Part shown: piece by piece, positions 30,387-39,834 of the stretch
How positions within the stretch are numbered: the first letter of the stretch is position 1
Layout of the letters: each line of letters opens with the position of its first letter
Source: Symbiodinium microadriaticum
Taxonomy: Eukaryota; Sar; Dinophyceae; Suessiales; Symbiodiniaceae
Length of the DNA: 64,000 nt
Assembly: GCA_001939145.1 (NCBI GenBank)
Contig: LSRX01000462.1
Location: 146,960 to 210,959, forward strand
Direction: 5' to 3'
Program-made: the position numbers and the translations under genes
The notes under the pieces: model-generated
Database searches by the model: none
Told to the model about the DNA's origin: nothing
Seen by the model: the letters and a program-made list of their open reading frames with translations, nothing else

Positions 30387-30426
30387 ACACAAACTCTCTC
30401 TCTCTCTCTCTCCCTCCCTCTCTCTG
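30387..30426. repeat. CT microsatellite
   Basis: CTCTCTCTCTCTCCCTCCC run in a pyrimidine-rich tract (30170-30430) upstream of an acceptor. Confidence 0.9.
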
Positions 30427-30449
30427 TCGGTCAGTCATCACTTACTCAG

Positions 30450-30503
30450 GGACTGCTGGTGGGCCTGGCGCGCCCAAGTCAACTCCGGCCGACAGCGGGC
30501 AGG
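30450..30503 (+). CDS. Gly/Pro-rich exon (putative)
   Basis: TAGGPGAPKSTPADSGQ, between TCACTTACTCAG and GTATGG. Confidence 0.45.
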
Positions 30504-30775
30504 GTATGGGAGTTCCAGAAAACAGGATACCTAAACTGTAGAGGCCTGAATAGTATTCATCAGGGTTCCCAATATATAGTCTTGGTATGAAAAATGACAG
30601 AACCCTGTTTCGAGTATAGGATCTTCGTTTAGGAACGCACGACAAGGATCCCTGAATTTGTGACATTTCCCATATAGAACTTTTACGTAACCCCAGACTT
30701 TATTGAGACGTGCAGATTCCAACAGTCGTCTTGACTCGTCTGACCCGCAGGTCCCTCAACTACTGCATGGTAAAC

Positions 30776-30871
30776 TTTGCCCCTTAGCACCAAACTAGCC
30801 CAAAAGCCGTAGATATTATGGTCTTTGGGCCCAAAAGGTTTGAAAATATGTGTCCTTTGAGGGTAAGGGTA
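30776..30871. mobile_element. family E element
   Basis: GCCCCTTAGCACCAAACTAG to GTGTCCTTTGAGGGTAAGG. Confidence 0.8.
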
Positions 30872-30946
30872 CGGGTTTATATTGAGCACTTTCTGATTTC
30901 TCTTCAATGTATTTTTCGACTGCTGTGCTTATTGAAAGCTGAACAG

Positions 30947-31167
30947 ATTGGAGGTCGATAGGCACTACTACCACGAAGACTACTACCGCTACTGCTGCTA
31001 CTGCTGCTGCTACTGCTGCTACTGCTGCTACTGCTACCGCTATTGATGCTACGGATGCTACCAATGCTGCTACTCTGATTGCAGCAACAACTCCTACTCC
31101 TCCTCTTCCTGCTGCTGCTGTTACTGCCACACTTCCACAAACCGACGGCTTACCTCAGGCACCAGGA
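30947..31167 (+). CDS. Thr/Ala-rich low-complexity exon (putative)
   Basis: Follows AGCTGAACAG. Opens WRSIGTTTTKTTTATAAT, continues in Thr/Ala runs, then IDATDATNAATLIAATTPTP and ends near LPQTDGLPQAPG, where a family D element begins. The ACT/GCT trinucleotide repeat makes all frames long. The plus reading gives a mucin-like Thr/Ala/Pro protein; the minus gives Val/Ala or Ser runs. Confidence 0.4.
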
Positions 31168-31169
31168 TA

Positions 31170-31378
31170 TGGGTAGTTCTCTAAATTAGGGTCCCTTCTT
31201 GGCCCGATATAGTACGGCACCCTTATAAAACCAAACAAAAACCTAACTAGGTTCCTGAGTGACCCCTTAGTAATAAGGGCACCCTTTTTCCTATTATTCA
31301 GTTTTCTTAAGGGAACCATACAATAAAAAGGGCAAAAGGGCACTACTCAGGAACCTAGCCTAAAAGGGACCCTAACCC
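31170..31378. mobile_element. family D element carrying a nested family J element
   Basis: D arms GGGTAGTTCTCTAAATTAGG and AAAAGGGACCCTAACCCAG. J (31245-31358, TAGGTTCCTGAGTGACCCC to CTACTCAGGAACCTAG) is inserted with CCTAA on both sides. Confidence 0.85.
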
Positions 31379-31392
31379 AGGATGTCCTGTAC

Positions 31393-31500
31393 CGTGCTCG
31401 GGCCCGAAGCCGCATGCACAGCTGGGCCCCCCTGCCCAATCTTGTAGCCGGAAGAGGTGCATGGTGTTGGCATCATCCACCGCCACCACATACGCCTGCA
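31393..31500 (-). CDS. beta-propeller-like exon (putative)
   Basis: QAYVVAVDDANTMHLFRLQD then WAGGPSCACGFGPEH. The pattern of alternating hydrophobics around VAVDDANTMHLFRL resembles one blade of a WD40-type propeller, which is a weak suggestion. The acceptor GGTTTAG comes from a telomere array, the donor is GTACAG. Confidence 0.55.
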
Positions 31501-31578
31501 CTAAACCCTAAACCCTAAACCCTAAACCTTAAACCCTAAACCCTAAACCTTAAACCCTAAACACTAAACACTGAACAG

Positions 31579-31707
31579 AGGCCTGCAGGCTTTGTTCGGG
31601 CTGAGGTGTCAGGGAAAAGCCGCTGCAGAAAGATGAAACACCAAGAAGCCAACTGCCTCCGTAACAGCACTAACATTTGATGTGCAGGGGGGTGTGTCGG
31701 GGTCTAG
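31579..31707 (+). CDS. two exons with a 27-nt intron (putative, strand uncertain)
   Basis: Exon 31579-31660 gives RPAGFVRAEVSGKSRCRKMK then HQEANCL. The intron 31661-31687 (GTAACA to GATGTGCAG) contains a branch-like CACTAAC. Exon 31688-31707 ends in TAG. A minus frame (LASWCFIFLQRLFPDTSART) is also open. Confidence 0.4.
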
Positions 31708-31894
31708 AGTTTCGAGGTTTAGGGCTTATGGGGTTCCAGGTTTGGGAGTTTGAGATTCAAGGCGTGTCGTCCTCATTGTTGCTGTTGGCCATATCAGCAT
31801 CTTCTTGTAGGAGCTGCTCTAAACCCTACACCCTAACCCCTAAACTTTAAACCCTACACCCCTAAACCCTAAACCCTAAACCCTGGTGTAGCAC

Positions 31895-32010
31895 CGGTGA
31901 CATCCCAAAATCGCCGCTGCCGTTGATGCCGAGGCATTGGCTCCCTCAGCGGATTCCGGGACCGCGACCTGTTCGTCGTCGTACAATCGGTGTGCAATAA
32001 GCTCTTTGCA
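31895..32010 (-). CDS. exon (putative)
   Basis: CKELIAHRLYDDEQVAVPES then AEGANASASTAAAILGCH. Donor GTGCTA. The upstream boundary with 32034-32177 is unresolved: a 77-nt intron GTGAAT to GCAAAGAG would join them. Confidence 0.5.
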
Positions 32011-32033
32011 TCACGATTGATGGCGAAGGAAGT

Positions 32034-32177
32034 TCAAGTGAACCCCTTTCGTGCCTGTTTCGCAATCCACTCATTCACATACTTGTAAGCCAAGGGATAC
32101 GTTTTGGCAATCGTTGTGATCCCTTGCATTCCACTGAACGAGAAGAAACCAACCGTGGCGACGGACGGCGTCATCAT
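32034..32177 (-). CDS. membrane-anchor-like exon (putative)
   Basis: 48 codons including the stop: MMTPSVATVGFFSFSGMQGI, TTIAKTYPLAYKYVNEWIAK, QARKGFT. The acceptor CCAATCTTCTTCCAG is excellent. A single hydrophobic segment followed by basic residues suggests a C-terminal membrane anchor, if the terminal TGA is used rather than spliced out. Confidence 0.55.
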   Translation of the reverse strand: MMTPSVATVGFFSFSGMQGITTIAKTYPLAYKYVNEWIAKQARKGFT

Positions 32178-32254
32178 CTGGAAGAAGATTGGAGCGACGC
32201 ACACACACGCGCATGCACGGTTTAGTGTTTAGGGAAAGGCCCACCAATACTGCG

Positions 32255-32430
32255 GGGTAGCTCTCTAAATAGGGGTCCCTTTGGGGGGCTCCTTACAAGA
32301 ATCTTGAAGGGCTTCTTTGATAGGGTGTCTTTAAGGGTTCTATGTATGGGTAGTTCTCTAATTTAGGGCCCCTTTGTGGGAACCAAAATAGTACGTCACG
32401 CTTACAAGGGGTCCTACTTTAGGAAACTAC
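32255..32430. mobile_element. two family D copies in tandem
   Basis: GGGTAGCTCTCTAAATAGGG (short copy) then GGGTAGTTCTCTAATTTAGG (full copy from 32338). Confidence 0.7.
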
Positions 32431-32640
32431 TCCGCAAGACACTGACCCCAACAACTTAGCCTAAGTCAGGACTGGAGATCCCTTACAATTTTCAACACCT
32501 TTACAGACGGCTGTAGAACTCTACAAAACATACCGAAACAGCGTTAGGAAGCATAGAAACCGATAAGAACCTTGTTCGACCTTAGAATCCTCAGGGGACC
32601 CTACCACAAAATCCTATGGTTTCACCCTGCAAGACTCTAC
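32431..32640. other. unique intergenic or intronic stretch
   Basis: No repeat family and no convincing frame. Confidence 0.5.
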
Positions 32641-32752
32641 ATGGGCAGTTTTCTAAATAATTAGAGGGTCCCTTTTAGGTCCCCGACATAGTAGGGCACC
32701 CTTATACAAAAAGGACCCTAAAAGGGGCCCTGATTTAGCGAACTGACCACAT
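32641..32752. mobile_element. family D element
   Basis: GGGCAGTTTTCTAAATAATT to GGCCCTGATTTAGCGAACTG. Confidence 0.85.
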
Positions 32753-32927
32753 GGCGATTCGGACTCTGTCACACACTGGAGATCCGGAACCTTGAAAAGA
32801 TCTACAAGAAAGCACTGAACTCTGCCCATAGGCGGTTTAGGGTCTAGGGTACAAGGCTTCCATGGAACTCACGAAAAGGCTTCTACATAGGTTTTCGGGC
32901 TGCAGACTCTGCAAGGCTCTGCTTCTA

Positions 32928-33253
32928 CCCAGAGAACCCAACACACCTTCATTAAGGAATATACCGTAAATTATATGGATCTTAATATTATGATTTATAT
33001 ACGGTCTCTTGCTTAACTAAGGGGTATTGGATTCTCTGGGTACTCATAGGCCCCCAAGTAGTTCCTTTTTGTGGTTTATGTTTAGAATCCTATAAGCTAA
33101 TCCCAAAAAGGAACTACTTCGGGGCCCATGGGTAAACCCTAAACCTTAATCCTTAGTAGCTGAGCTCAGAAGCACAAAAAAAGTGCAGACTTTCAGTTCT
33201 ATAAGGGGGCATATTATCCAAAGAAGGTTTAAAGCGTAGTCATTCAGCTACTA
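32928..33253. mobile_element. A, B and F elements back to back
   Basis: A 32928-33040, B 33041-33136 and F 33150-33253 follow each other with 0 and 13 bp between, all with readable TIRs. Confidence 0.85.
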
Positions 33254-33429
33254 AGAATCCCTAAGCCCTAAACTTCTTAGAGCCCTTACCCCTAAACGAT
33301 GCAGGCCTCAACCCTTAACGCTAAAAGCCCCAATCCCTAAACTCCCAACCCTGGAGATCTAGAGCCTGAACCCTAAAAGCCCGAAGAAGCCCGAAACCCT
33401 GGAGATCTAAATCCCAAGCCCTAATTTAA

Positions 33430-33615
33430 CGCAAAAAGCCCGAAAACCCCCAAAGGGGGTTTGGGTTTAGGGTTTAGGAAACCCTAAACCCTAAACCCCA
33501 AAAGCCCGAAAACCCCCAAAGGGGGTTTGGGTTTAGGGTTTAGGAAACCCTAAACCCTAAACCCCAAAAGCCCGAAAACCCCGAATCGGGTTTCGGGTTT
33601 AGGAAACCCTAAACC
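33430..33615. repeat. tandem palindromic telomere-derived repeat
   Basis: Three 65-70 bp units, each containing AACCCCCAAAGGGGGTTTGG and AGGGTTTAGGAAACCCTAAA, so each unit can fold on itself. Confidence 0.85.
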
Positions 33616-33861
33616 CTATAAAACCCGAAAAGCCCGAAGAAGCCCGAAAGCCCCAAAGCCCCTTGGCCTGCGAGGCGCACTCCAGCAGTCGGAGTCGCCT
33701 GGGCCAAGGCGATGCGCAGCACAAGTCTTACTTAGGGCTTTTAGGGTTTAGGGTTTAGGGTTGTAGGGTTTAGGGTTTTAGGATTTTTGAAAGAGTGTTT
33801 TTCTGAAGGCTGAAGGGTCTGAGTTTCCCTTCCTTTATAGTGGGGTGTAGTGCGTTTAGGG

Positions 33862-33955
33862 CTTTACCCTTAGCCTCAAAGGACTCATATTTCAAGGTTT
33901 TGGGCCCAAAGACCCTATTTTGTGAGGCTTTTGGGCTATTTCAATGCTAAGGGTC
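33862..33955. mobile_element. family E element, inverted orientation
   Basis: TACCCTTAGCCTCAAAGGAC to TTTCAATGCTAAGGGTCA. Confidence 0.75.
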
Positions 33956-34573
33956 AGGGTTTTTGAAAGTGTCTGTTTTGAAGGCTCCTAGGATTCAGGG
34001 ATTAGGGCTCTTCGGTCTCAAGGATTGGTTTGGGCTCTTGGTGCTTTTGGGGTTTTAGGGTAGAGGGATTAGGGGCTCTTATAAGTTTTGCTTTTTGAAA
34101 GCCTCTGAGGGCTTAGGGCTTTTGGGGTTTAGAAGGATCTTTGGCTCTCAGGTTTTCTTAGTAGGCTCTCTTATAGGGCTTCTGAAGCTTTGGGCTCTTA
34201 GGGCTTACCTCATAAGCTCAAAACCAACCTCAGAAGGTCCCTCTTGTAGAATCGTAGAGCCCTTCTAGGCACCCTTTTGGGACGGATGCCTTTTTGAACT
34301 CTCATAAGACTTCTTTTGGAACGCAGGCCAAACACGAACCCAAAACCCAAAACCCCCTTATAGGAACCCCTTCAGAAGCCCAGGAAGCTTAAAAGAGGCT
34401 CGTTAACCTTTAAAACCCTACAACCCTAAAACCCTAAAACCCTAGACCCTAAAAGCCCCTAAAAACCTAAACCCGACAACCCTAAAGCCCTAAACACCTA
34501 AACCCCTAAAATACCTAAACCCGAAAACCCTAAAGCCCTAAAGCCCTAAAACCCCTAAAACCCTACCTACGAC

Positions 34574-34674
34574 ATCCCAAAGCCGATCCCTCAGCCGAGG
34601 CCCGGGCCCCGTCGACCTCCAGGAGAGGTGCAGGAAGTCGCGACTTGGCCCGTGCTGCTCGAGAGTCTCATCTA
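34574..34674 (-). CDS. exon (putative, strand uncertain)
   Basis: DETLEQHGPSRDFLHLSWRS then TGPGPRLRDRLWD. Acceptor CCTAGACAG, donor GTCGTA. The plus frame (PGEVQEVATWPVLLESLIYC) is also attractive. Confidence 0.45.
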
Positions 34675-34788
34675 CTGTCTAGGGTTTATAGGACTTGCGG
34701 TTTAGGGTTTAGGATCTCGGGGTTTAGGGCTTTAGGGTTTAGGGGTTTAGGGTTTAGGGGTTTAGGGCTTTAGGGGTTTAGGGTTACT

Positions 34789-35050
34789 GTTGATGATAGA
34801 AATCCTTGCATTACCTTACCCATAAAGGCTCCATTGCAGTTCCTGTCTGTGGTTTATATTTAGAATCCAAACTGGTAGCCCAAAAAGACAGAACTACAAA
34901 ATGGAGCCTATGGCTAAAGGGGCCCTAAACTATGGGGCCCTTAAACCCTGAACCCTAAACCCTAAAACCCTAAACCCCAAACCCGAAAAGCCAGCCGAGG
35001 CCCTGGTATGTTTATGGTATTGCTAAGGATTTACAGCATCAACCGTAGGT
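34789..35050. mobile_element. family G element with nested family B and telomere insert
   Basis: G arms CTGTTGATGATAGAAATCCT and GGATTTACAGCATCAACCGT are separated by a full B (34818-34917) and about 60 bp of CCCTAAA units. Confidence 0.75.
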
Positions 35051-35689
35051 CTGAGTTTCCCTTCCTTTAGGCTCTAGGAGTTCGGGGTTTTGGGGTTTTA
35101 GGGGATGAGGGATGTAGGTTTTTCATTGAAGGTTTCAGGGTCTGAGATTCCCTTCCTTTATAATAGGGTTTAGAGTTTAGGGTTTAGAGGTCTAGGCTTT
35201 AGGATTGAGGGATTTAGGGTTTACTGTTTCTTAGGGGCCGAGTACCTTGGCCCAAAACAAGGCTAACCTTTCAATCATGGTCGATTTTTANGTTTAGGGG
35301 TCTAGGCTTTAGGATTGAGGGGTTCCCTAAACCCTAAGCCCTAAACCCTAAACCCTAACCCTAAACCCGTTTAGGGTTTAGTGCTTAGAGGATTTTGAGT
35401 TTAGGATTGTCGGGTTTGGGGTTTCAGGATCTCAGGCTCCTTCTGCTTTATGATTCCCGTTAACAAGGCATAGTGTGAGAATCCTGTCTTTTTTTCTAGG
35501 GTTTAGGGACTTTATGGTTTAAGGTTTAAGGGTTCAGGGCTTGGGGTTGGCACGGCTTCTTGCTGCTCGTTGCAGGTTTAGGGTGTAGGGTATGGTTTGC
35601 GGCTCAAGAGCTTGAGATACTGAGGCCAAGTAAAAGTTGCACAGAATTTAGGGTTGTTAGTCATGGGATTGCAGACTGAAATTTAGGGT

Positions 35690-35742
35690 TTACCCATAGG
35701 CTCCATAGTAGTTTCTTTTTTGGAACTACCTTATGGGTAAGG
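35690..35742. mobile_element. minimal family B hairpin
   Basis: ACCCATAGGCTCCATAGTAG, then GGAACTACCTTATGGGTA; internal deletion to about 50 bp. Confidence 0.6.
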
Positions 35743-35851
35743 TTTAGGGATTAACATTTTCAGACTCGGGGTGGGTGAAAGGTTGGAAGATGGAGCATAG
35801 CCCTGTAGTTGGAACTACCGATGTGCCAAACATTCTGTTGATTTCTGGCGT

Positions 35852-35962
35852 TTCCACCTAATATCGGTGCCTTAATCATTAAAACAGGGCTTTGAGATTT
35901 GAGGTATATTATACTAGAACCCTCCAAAATAGTATTGGTAATTGTAACGGCGTCTATATTAC
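35852..35962. mobile_element. family K element at a splice donor
   Basis: GGTGCCTTAATCATTAAAAC to GTATTGGTAATTGTAACGGC. Read on the minus strand, its tip gives the donor GTAATATAGACGCC for exon 35963-36047. Confidence 0.7.
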
Positions 35963-36047
35963 AGTCAGGAATCCGTGTGGCTGAGGCGTCGGCACGCGGG
36001 CTTGGAAGCCACCAGCATGTCTGATCAGCCGACATTTGGATGTGAAC
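35963..36047 (-). CDS. exon with a K-element donor (putative)
   Basis: VHIQMSADQTCWWLPSPRAD then ASATRIPD plus one base. Acceptor CCGTGCTTAG. Confidence 0.5.
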
Positions 36048-36401
36048 CTAAGCACGGCTGTTCTTTTGAAACCCTTAACCCTAAACTCTTAACGTAAGCA
36101 AAATCGGGCCGAATATCCTAGGTCGTCAAAAGGAACCTGTTCAAGAAGGCCCCGAAACCCTGAACTTTAAACCCACCTTAACCAATTTGTCGGTAAGCGC
36201 CCTCAGAACTATAACAACGCTGTATCTTTAAAAAACAGATGCAGTCTTACCATTCTTGTAAGTCTTCTAATACAAGTGAAGCATCCAACGAGCACCAAGC
36301 CTACTTGCCAGTATCCTAGGGAACTAAAGCTTAATCTTTAAGGCCTTATAGGGATTATGGCAACCCCCCAAAAGGTTAAAGGTCACCTACTCTACTACTA
36401 C

Positions 36402-36506
36402 TTAGTTGCTGAGTTCATAAGCACAAAAAAGTGTACGCTTTCAGTTCTCTAAGGGGTCATATTATCCCAAAAAGTTAAAAGTGTAGTAATTCAGCTACTA
36501 AGACTA
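36402..36506. mobile_element. family F element (reference copy)
   Basis: TACTTAGTTGCTGAGTTCAT to GTAATTCAGCTACTAAG. Confidence 0.9.
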
Positions 36507-36689
36507 AGAAAGTGTTTATTCTTGATTTGTCAAAATCAGAAAAGTATATGTAGGTATGCTGAACATCCTGAATGCTAAACCCTAAACCCTAAGCCCTAAG
36601 CCCAAAACCCTAAACCACAAACCATAAAACCTCAAAACTAGGAACCCTAACCCCAAACCCTAAAACCCCCCCAAAAATTAGGAACCCAG

Positions 36690-36787
36690 ACACACGCGAG
36701 ATGCTCCAAAGTCTGAGGGCACGGCCAACCCGCTTCGCGAGAGTAGGCGAGCTCGTAGACCTTTCCAACATTCATCAGGATCTATCG
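36690..36787 (+). CDS. exon (putative, strand uncertain)
   Basis: TREMLQSLRARPTRFARVGE then LVDLSNIHQDLS; AACCCAG acceptor, GTTTGG donor. The minus reading MNVGKVYELAYSREAGWPCP is equally plausible. Confidence 0.4.
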
Positions 36788-36837
36788 GTTTGGGGTTTAG
36801 GCTTTACGGTTTAGGGTTTAGGGTTCAGGATTTGGGG

Positions 36838-36938
36838 GGTTTCCGAAAATTGGGGCCCCTTGATAAAGGACCCTAAATAGTAGGATCCTTATTATATGGA
36901 TCCCAAAAACAAGGTACCCTAATTTTCGGAAAGTCCCA
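36838..36938. mobile_element. family O inverted-repeat element
   Basis: TTTCCGAAAATTGGGGCCCC to GGTACCCTAATTTTCGGAAA. Single copy in the window. Confidence 0.8.
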
Positions 36939-37162
36939 CATTCATCAGGATCCAGCGGGGTTTCGAAAAAAACAACGAACCTAAACCCTAAACCCCTAAA
37001 CCCCTAAAAACCCTAAACCCCTAAACCCCTAAACCCTAAACTCTAAGCCCTAAAGCCATCGTCTAGAGCTTAGAGCATGGGTTTTATCCGAGCTGGATTC
37101 GGGTCTATGGATGAAGGGCTTTCTAGCATTGCGGTACAGGGTGCATCTTGCTCTCCGCAAGG

Positions 37163-37266
37163 CTTTACCCTAAGACTCCAAGTATTCAAACAGTACCTAC
37201 GTTGGGATCCAAAGTCTTTAAATCGTACCTACTTTGGGCCAATTTGGAGTCTTAGGGCTAAGGGTC
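37163..37266. mobile_element. inverted-repeat element, E/L-like
   Basis: TTACCCTAAGACTCCAA and TTGGAGTCTTAGGGCTAAGG tips with a repeated TACCTACTTTGGGCC interior. Confidence 0.65.
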
Positions 37267-37377
37267 CAGAACACCTGCAAGTACATAGTAGAAAGGCACG
37301 GTCCTCAAATAAGTAAGTACACTTGTTGCTTTGGGTAACTATCCCACTACCACCCTGGACCTAAGCCCTAAACCCAC

Positions 37378-37422
37378 ATCAAAGTATTTAGCACTGCAGC
37401 TGGGAGATGCCGGTTCCGGAAG
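37378..37422 (-). CDS. 15-codon exon (putative)
   Basis: LPEPASPSCSAKYFD between AAATCCGAG and GTGGGT. Confidence 0.35.
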
Positions 37423-37462
37423 CTCGGATTTGGGGCTTAGAGTTATGGGCCTAGGGCTTAGG

Positions 37463-37478
37463 GTTGAATAATAATAAC

Positions 37479-37511
<33 letters not shown>
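37463..37511. repeat. AAT microsatellite
   Basis: About 14 AAT units. Confidence 0.95.
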
Positions 37512-37559
37512 TAGTATAGTCATTCAATAGTATCCCCATAGATGTCGGTGCCGGAATCT

Positions 37560-37664
37560 CTAGAGGTCATCATGGTGAATTGAAACTGATGCTCCATCCA
37601 CCTGCGCTCCATAGTCGTCCAAGGCTACAGCCTTGCGCTTCCTAGACGGCGGCTGTCGTGACAC
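37560..37664 (-). CDS. gene E terminal exon (putative)
   Basis: VSRQPPSRKRKAVALDDYGA then QVDGASVSIHHDDL and TAG. PSRKRKAV looks like a nuclear localisation signal. Acceptor GGAGCACAG. Phase 0 entry matches exon 37710-37886 if its donor is the second telomere-derived GTTTAA. Confidence 0.6.
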   Translation of the reverse strand: MSRQPPSRKRKAVALDDYGAQVDGASVSIHHDDL

Positions 37665-37709
37665 CTGTGCTCCCTAAAACCCTAAGCCCTAAACTCCTAA
37701 ACTTTAAAC

Positions 37710-37886
37710 CCTGAACCCTGGTAAGAAACGAGACCCTGGCGCTGCTGCATTAAACGTGCTTCTCTTGTGGCTCCCGCCCCGCGCTTTGCCCCAGTGTGCC
37801 ATGGTCTTCAAGCCTTCAAACCTCCATGTCCAGTCCAAAGTCACTGGGTCTCTGAGTTTATATGGGGGACCAACACAGGGCCGGTC
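37710..37886 (-). CDS. gene E middle exon (putative)
   Basis: 59 codons: DRPCVGPPYKLRDPVTLDWT, WRFEGLKTMAHWGKARGGSH, KRSTFNAAAPGSRFLPGFR. It enters through a 53-nt intron (37887-37939, GTCCAA to ACATAAG) that switches frame from the preceding exon. The last residues GFR are encoded by telomere-like text before the donor. Confidence 0.6.
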
Positions 37887-37939
37887 CTTATGTATGGCAG
37901 GATACGGATACCTTGAGTGATCCCACTTTGAAGTTGGAC

Positions 37940-38143
37940 CTGAATCCATGCTGCTTCCGGGGCGTTAACTTGTGGGCGGAGGCGTTCTAGGAAATTCCTA
38001 AATCGTTGCCCACCACACCACACTCGAAGGCTCATGGGTGGCTGCTGAAAACGGTGAATGCTCACCTCAGTGGGGTCGTTTCGATTTACATGAGTGTAGC
38101 CAGTGTATCCCTGATCCTTTACCTCAGCCCTTGGTCGTAAGCC
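37940..38143 (-). CDS. gene E first visible exon (putative)
   Basis: 68 codons: GLRPRAEVKDQGYTGYTHVN, RNDPTEVSIHRFQQPPMSLR, VWCGGQRFRNFLERLRPQVN, APEAAWIQ. Acceptor TAGTGTGAAG, donor GTCCAA. A cryptic 21- or 24-nt GTGAGC to TTTTCAG segment inside is divisible by three and could be an alternative intron. If the 53-nt intron is retained, the frame ends at a TGA near 37841. Family unknown. Confidence 0.6.
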
Positions 38144-38167
38144 CTTCACACTATTTCAAAAGGCTTG

Positions 38168-38282
38168 CCTAATGCAGGCTTAATAATCAGAATAGGTTTA
38201 CGGCCCCTTCATAGTGCAAATTCATAATGAGGAAAGGAGCCCTAACAGCCATGTTTGGTAATTCGTTAGGCTTATATGTTCT
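38168..38282. mobile_element. family K element
   Basis: CAGGCTTAATAATCAGAATA to TTGGTAATTCGTTAGGCTTA; diverged. Confidence 0.65.
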
Positions 38283-38289
38283 GCTCCAA

Positions 38290-38660
38290 AAAAAAGGGAA
38301 CCCTATGGAACCACAGAGGCCCCTTTTGAGTGCTCGAGTTACCTTTCACTGCATCACCTGCTCCTCAAACCAACTAGGCCCCCAACATAAGTCGAGCTAA
38401 AACCAAGCAAAACTTGCCCTGAAGTTCAGCTGGCTTTTTCAAGTGCGATGTTTATGGCCTATGAGGGTTACATAGGGCCGTCAGGGTAAGGTTTTGTGCA
38501 TTGTCATGCTGGGAATGTACAAAGGCACCCGAAGGAAAACGCGATTTACTTGCTCCGACCACTAGAAAACTGTCAGAAGGCCATGCAACCCCTATAACGG
38601 AACTACCCACCTGAAAATGTCCTAGAGACTTCGAAACCTAAACCCTAAATGACCCTAAAC
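38290..38660. other. unique stretch without supported gene
   Basis: No element or array; frames are short and lack paired splice sites. Confidence 0.5.
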
Positions 38661-38721
38661 CGTAAATTAACCCTAAACCCTACCATGCTTAGGACCCTTT
38701 TGGGCATAGCTTTTTGTTTAC

Positions 38722-38773
38722 ATGGCCTGAGGAGCTCCGCAGCCCAAGAGGATGTGGCCATCCGCCGTGTGGC
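38722..38773 (-). CDS. short exon (putative)
   Basis: ATRRMATSSWAAELLRP plus one base; acceptor AAAATCTGAG, donor GTAAAC. Confidence 0.4.
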
Positions 38774-38931
38774 CTCAGATTTTTATTCGATTTCAGGGCA
38801 CCATATAAGGCTTTGGGTGTAGGGTTTAGGGTTAATCGTTTCAGGGCACTACATAAGGCTTTACCTGTAGTCCCTTAAAGGGATCTATTAGGGTTTCTAT
38901 ATGGTTTAGGGGCGTCTATAGGGTTCAGGGT

Positions 38932-39052
38932 TTACCTATAGTCTTCATCGTAGTTCCTTTTTTTTGGCTAAACAATTCTTATGGTTAGGATCCCATAATT
39001 TAAATTGCAAATTCCGTTGTCCAGAAAAGGAACTACAATGGAGACTATAGGT
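38932..39052. mobile_element. family C element
   Basis: TATAGTCTTCATCGTAGTTC to AACTACAATGGAGACTATAG; the right AG tip is followed by GT. Confidence 0.85.
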
Positions 39053-39164
39053 CGGGTTCCTGTATGCAAAAGTTTCCTACACAAGTGTTCCTAGATGGGA
39101 ACACTGTACGTAGGGACCTCCAGCTCTGGTTTTCGTGGGGTCTTGGGATTCGGGTTAACGGGGG

Positions 39165-39278
39165 CTCTTGTTGAGGGATTTATTTTTAAGTTACCAGAGT
39201 GGGGATCTATAGTAAATAATATGGTATGGTATCCTTATTTTGGAAACTTAGAATTAAAACCCCTCACAAGAACCCAGC
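39165..39278. mobile_element. family I element
   Basis: GGCTCTTGTTGAGGGATTTA to CCCCTCACAAGAACCCAGC. Confidence 0.8.
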
Positions 39279-39497
39279 AAGGGGGATCTTTAGGCTTTCG
39301 CGAGTGCCTTACTTTTGCTAAATTCAAACTCGGGTTTAGCTGAGCCTTACGGAGAGGGGACTCTGATGTGTCCCATGCTTTCCGTGTGCTGTTCTTCTCA
39401 AGCCTTTAGATTTAGGAGGCTTTGTAAGGGTCTAACGGGGTCGCAGAAACTGCTCGAATTCGGGTCTCGAATCTGGAACCTAAGGCTTTCCGGTTTA

Positions 39498-39566
39498 CAG
39501 TCCAGTTTTCGTAGAGATTTGCACGGTAAGAAGGGTAGTACAGTACCTTCGTGGTTTTCGGAGGGG
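39498..39566 (-). CDS. exon (putative)
   Basis: PPKTTKVLVLPFLPCKSLRK then LD and a trailing base. Acceptor GGTTTGAAG, donor GTAAAC. Confidence 0.4.
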
Positions 39567-39704
39567 CTTCAAACCCCCAGCCCCAAACCCCGAGCCCCTA
39601 AACCCCCAAAGCCTTAAATTTGAAACCCAAACCCGAAACTCTAAACAATAAGCCCCTGAACCATAAACTGCGTAGGCCCTAAACCCTGAATCTAACCAAG
39701 AAGG

Positions 39705-39833
39705 ACTCTGGGTTCTTGTTATCAAGGGATTTGAATGGCTTTAAATTTACCACAATAAGGAAACCATCTTATTTGTCATAGATCCCTCTTCTGGTAACTT
39801 GAAAAAAATCCTTTAACAAGAACTCCAAAAGAG
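39705..39833. mobile_element. family I element
   Basis: TGGGTTCTTGTTATCAAGGG to CCTTTAACAAGAACTCCA. Confidence 0.8.
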
Positions 39834-39834
39834 C

